Below, piece after piece: positions 63,190 through 64,000 of a DNA stretch of 64,000 nucleotides. A program made the translations under genes and the position numbers. The notes beneath the pieces were generated by a model. That model was not told the origin of the DNA. It saw only the letters and a list, made by a program, of their open reading frames with translations, and ran no database searches. Origin of the DNA: Candidatus Nitrospira nitrificans (GTDB lineage Bacteria; Nitrospirota; Nitrospiria; Nitrospirales; Nitrospiraceae); assembly GCF_001458775.1 (NCBI RefSeq), contig NZ_CZPZ01000001.1:372001-436000 (forward strand), given 5' to 3'. Positions within the stretch are counted from its first letter, which is position 1, and every line of letters begins with the position of its first letter.

Positions 63190-63522
63190 TCGGCGGGCCT
63201 GAAACCTTACCGCCTGTTCCTCGGATGCCTCTTCCTCCACACGTTACTTCCTCTCTGATGAGAACTCGCAAAGCGGCAGTCGCTTAGGTAATAGCAATTG
63301 GAATGAGGCAGTTTGGTCATGTCCAGACTATTCTGCTACAGCACTCTGTAGGATAAATCATTCGGAGCTTCATGAGAGGAATTTCGTAACCTGCTGATTA
63401 CCTGATGCTCTCTGTTTCATCTTCCAAATAGGGCAGAATGGCACTACCTTTGCTGTATACCTTCGCAAGTGCCAAATGAACGGCACACATATCTTCTAAT
63501 TTCTTAATAGGGGGTTCTTATA
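63190..63522. other. Intergenic region upstream of the small Lys-rich protein
   Basis: About 330 bases without a gene. It must hold the promoter of the 77-residue gene; AT-rich patches are visible near 63490-63515 but no consensus was assigned. Confidence 0.45.
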
Positions 63523-63756
63523 ATGAAAAGCATGTTGATGGCAGTGATGGCAGTGGCAGTGGCAGTGACGTTCAGCGCGCCAGCCTTCGCCGGCGAGAAG
63601 AAGGAAGAGAAGAAGGGTGGCCATGTCGTGATTTCTGCTGAAGAGAAGAAGAAGGATGGCAAGGCCGACGAGACTTTCGGCGATAAGAAAGAAGAGAAGA
63701 AGGGTGGCCACGCGGACACCTTTGGCGACAAGAAGGACGAAAAGGGCGGAAAGTAG
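63523..63756 (+). CDS. Small exported Lys/Glu/Gly-rich protein
   Basis: A 77-residue protein with a clean signal peptide (MAVMAVAVAVTFSAPAFA). The mature 53 residues are nearly all Lys, Glu, Asp and Gly, with three KGGH-type units and a repeat of TFGDKKEEKKGGHA / TFGDKKDEKGGK. Very charged, with no family recognised. GGGGG before the start may serve as ribosome site, and the gene has its own strong terminator. Confidence 0.75.
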   Translation: MKSMLMAVMAVAVAVTFSAPAFAGEKKEEKKGGHVVISAEEKKKDGKADETFGDKKEEKKGGHADTFGDKKDEKGGK

Positions 63757-63775
63757 ACTCGGCTGGTGAGACTGA

Positions 63776-63818
63776 GGGGGCTTTCTGCCTAAAGGGAGAA
63801 AGCCCCCCAGTGTTTTTT
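63776..63818 (+). terminator. Rho-independent terminator of the small exported-protein gene
   Basis: GGGGGCTTTCT and AGAAAGCCCCC pair over 11 bases with a 10-base loop, followed by TGTTTTTT. It lies 19 bases past the stop. Confidence 0.9.
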
Positions 63819-64000
63819 CCTCCTAGAACAGAGCCCCACCCTCTCGATTGCTATGCTCTCTCCGAGCTGTATGATTCAGACTACACCGCTCTCCATCTGA
63901 TCTTGCTGGTCACTGCAGATAGTCCACTCACATTTCATATACTTCCAATGACTTCCAGCTGAATACTTCCGCATTGACATCGGTACAAACTTTGCTCATA

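Noticed and set aside
1-64000. CRISPR arrays, IS elements or prophage
   Set aside because: No regularly spaced repeat, transposase, capsid or Cas gene was found; repeats seen are short intergenic words or hairpins.

Overview
The window reads as an ordinary, gene-dense bacterial chromosome segment, moderately GC-rich by eye. The gene content suggests a Gram-negative, diderm, probably nitrite-oxidiser-like Nitrospira or a close relative in the Nitrospirota. This assignment is an inference from the complete Tol-Pal system, the many exported lipoproteins, multiheme and monoheme c-type cytochromes, molybdenum-cofactor genes, the GH57/galT pair and the style of the intergenic repeats. No rRNA or marker-gene comparison could be run. 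No CRISPR array, IS transposase or prophage was found.

Layout. 1-2.3 kb: the end of an NFACT/RqcH gene, a single-domain response regulator, a 2OG-Fe(II) oxygenase and a glycine-rich RRM protein with a clear terminator. 2.3-7.8 kb (minus): a tightly packed set, transcribed mrp - moeA - mobB - hexaheme NapC-like cytochrome - ABC ATPase - small Cys/His-tailed membrane protein - ABC-2 permease. 7.9-10.7 kb: a repeat-like element, then tatC and a DegP/HtrA protease. 10.9-13.6 kb: a lipoprotein with a degenerate caspase fold and a vapBC-type toxin-antitoxin pair whose promoter, operator and start codon overlap. 13.9-17.9 kb: exported proteins, including one built of five PPC-like repeats, and a monoheme cytochrome. 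18.3-31.3 kb (minus): one long envelope and housekeeping array, transcribed tolQ-tolR-tolA-tolB-pal-cpoB-cpoB-mutL-miaA-mtnP-pfkB-TPR lipoprotein-rodZ. 31.4-31.6 kb: tRNA-Asp and tRNA-Val.

31.7-45.4 kb: xerD, an LppC-like TPR/periplasmic-binding fusion, an M50 protease, trpS, an MBL hydrolase, a Ycf46-like AAA+ protein, an NlpC/P60-like lipoprotein, several unrecognised proteins, a DUF5069 protein, a PilZ protein and an orphan Hcp. 45.8-51.8 kb (minus): gltB-gltD glutamate synthase. 52-58.4 kb: a polyprenyl diphosphate synthase, a DUF1015 protein, a sigma-54 response regulator, an amgK-murU peptidoglycan-recycling pair and a VanZ-like protein. 58.5-63.8 kb (plus): GH57, galT, a CCA/poly(A) nucleotidyltransferase and a tiny Lys/Glu-rich exported protein with its own terminator.

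How it fits together. Much of the window serves the cell envelope: Tol-Pal for outer-membrane constriction, RodZ for shape, AmgK/MurU for muropeptide recycling, LppC-like and NlpC-like proteins, TatC export and DegP quality control. A second theme is molybdoenzyme and cytochrome biogenesis. The items most worth a second look are the pseudo-caspase lipoprotein, the leaderless toxin-antitoxin promoter, the Moco/cytochrome/ABC operon with its metal-binding-like tail protein, the element with imperfect terminal inverted repeats beside tatC, the orphan Hcp, and several small inverted or tandem repeats directly in front of start codons. No clearly new multi-gene defence or mobile system was found.
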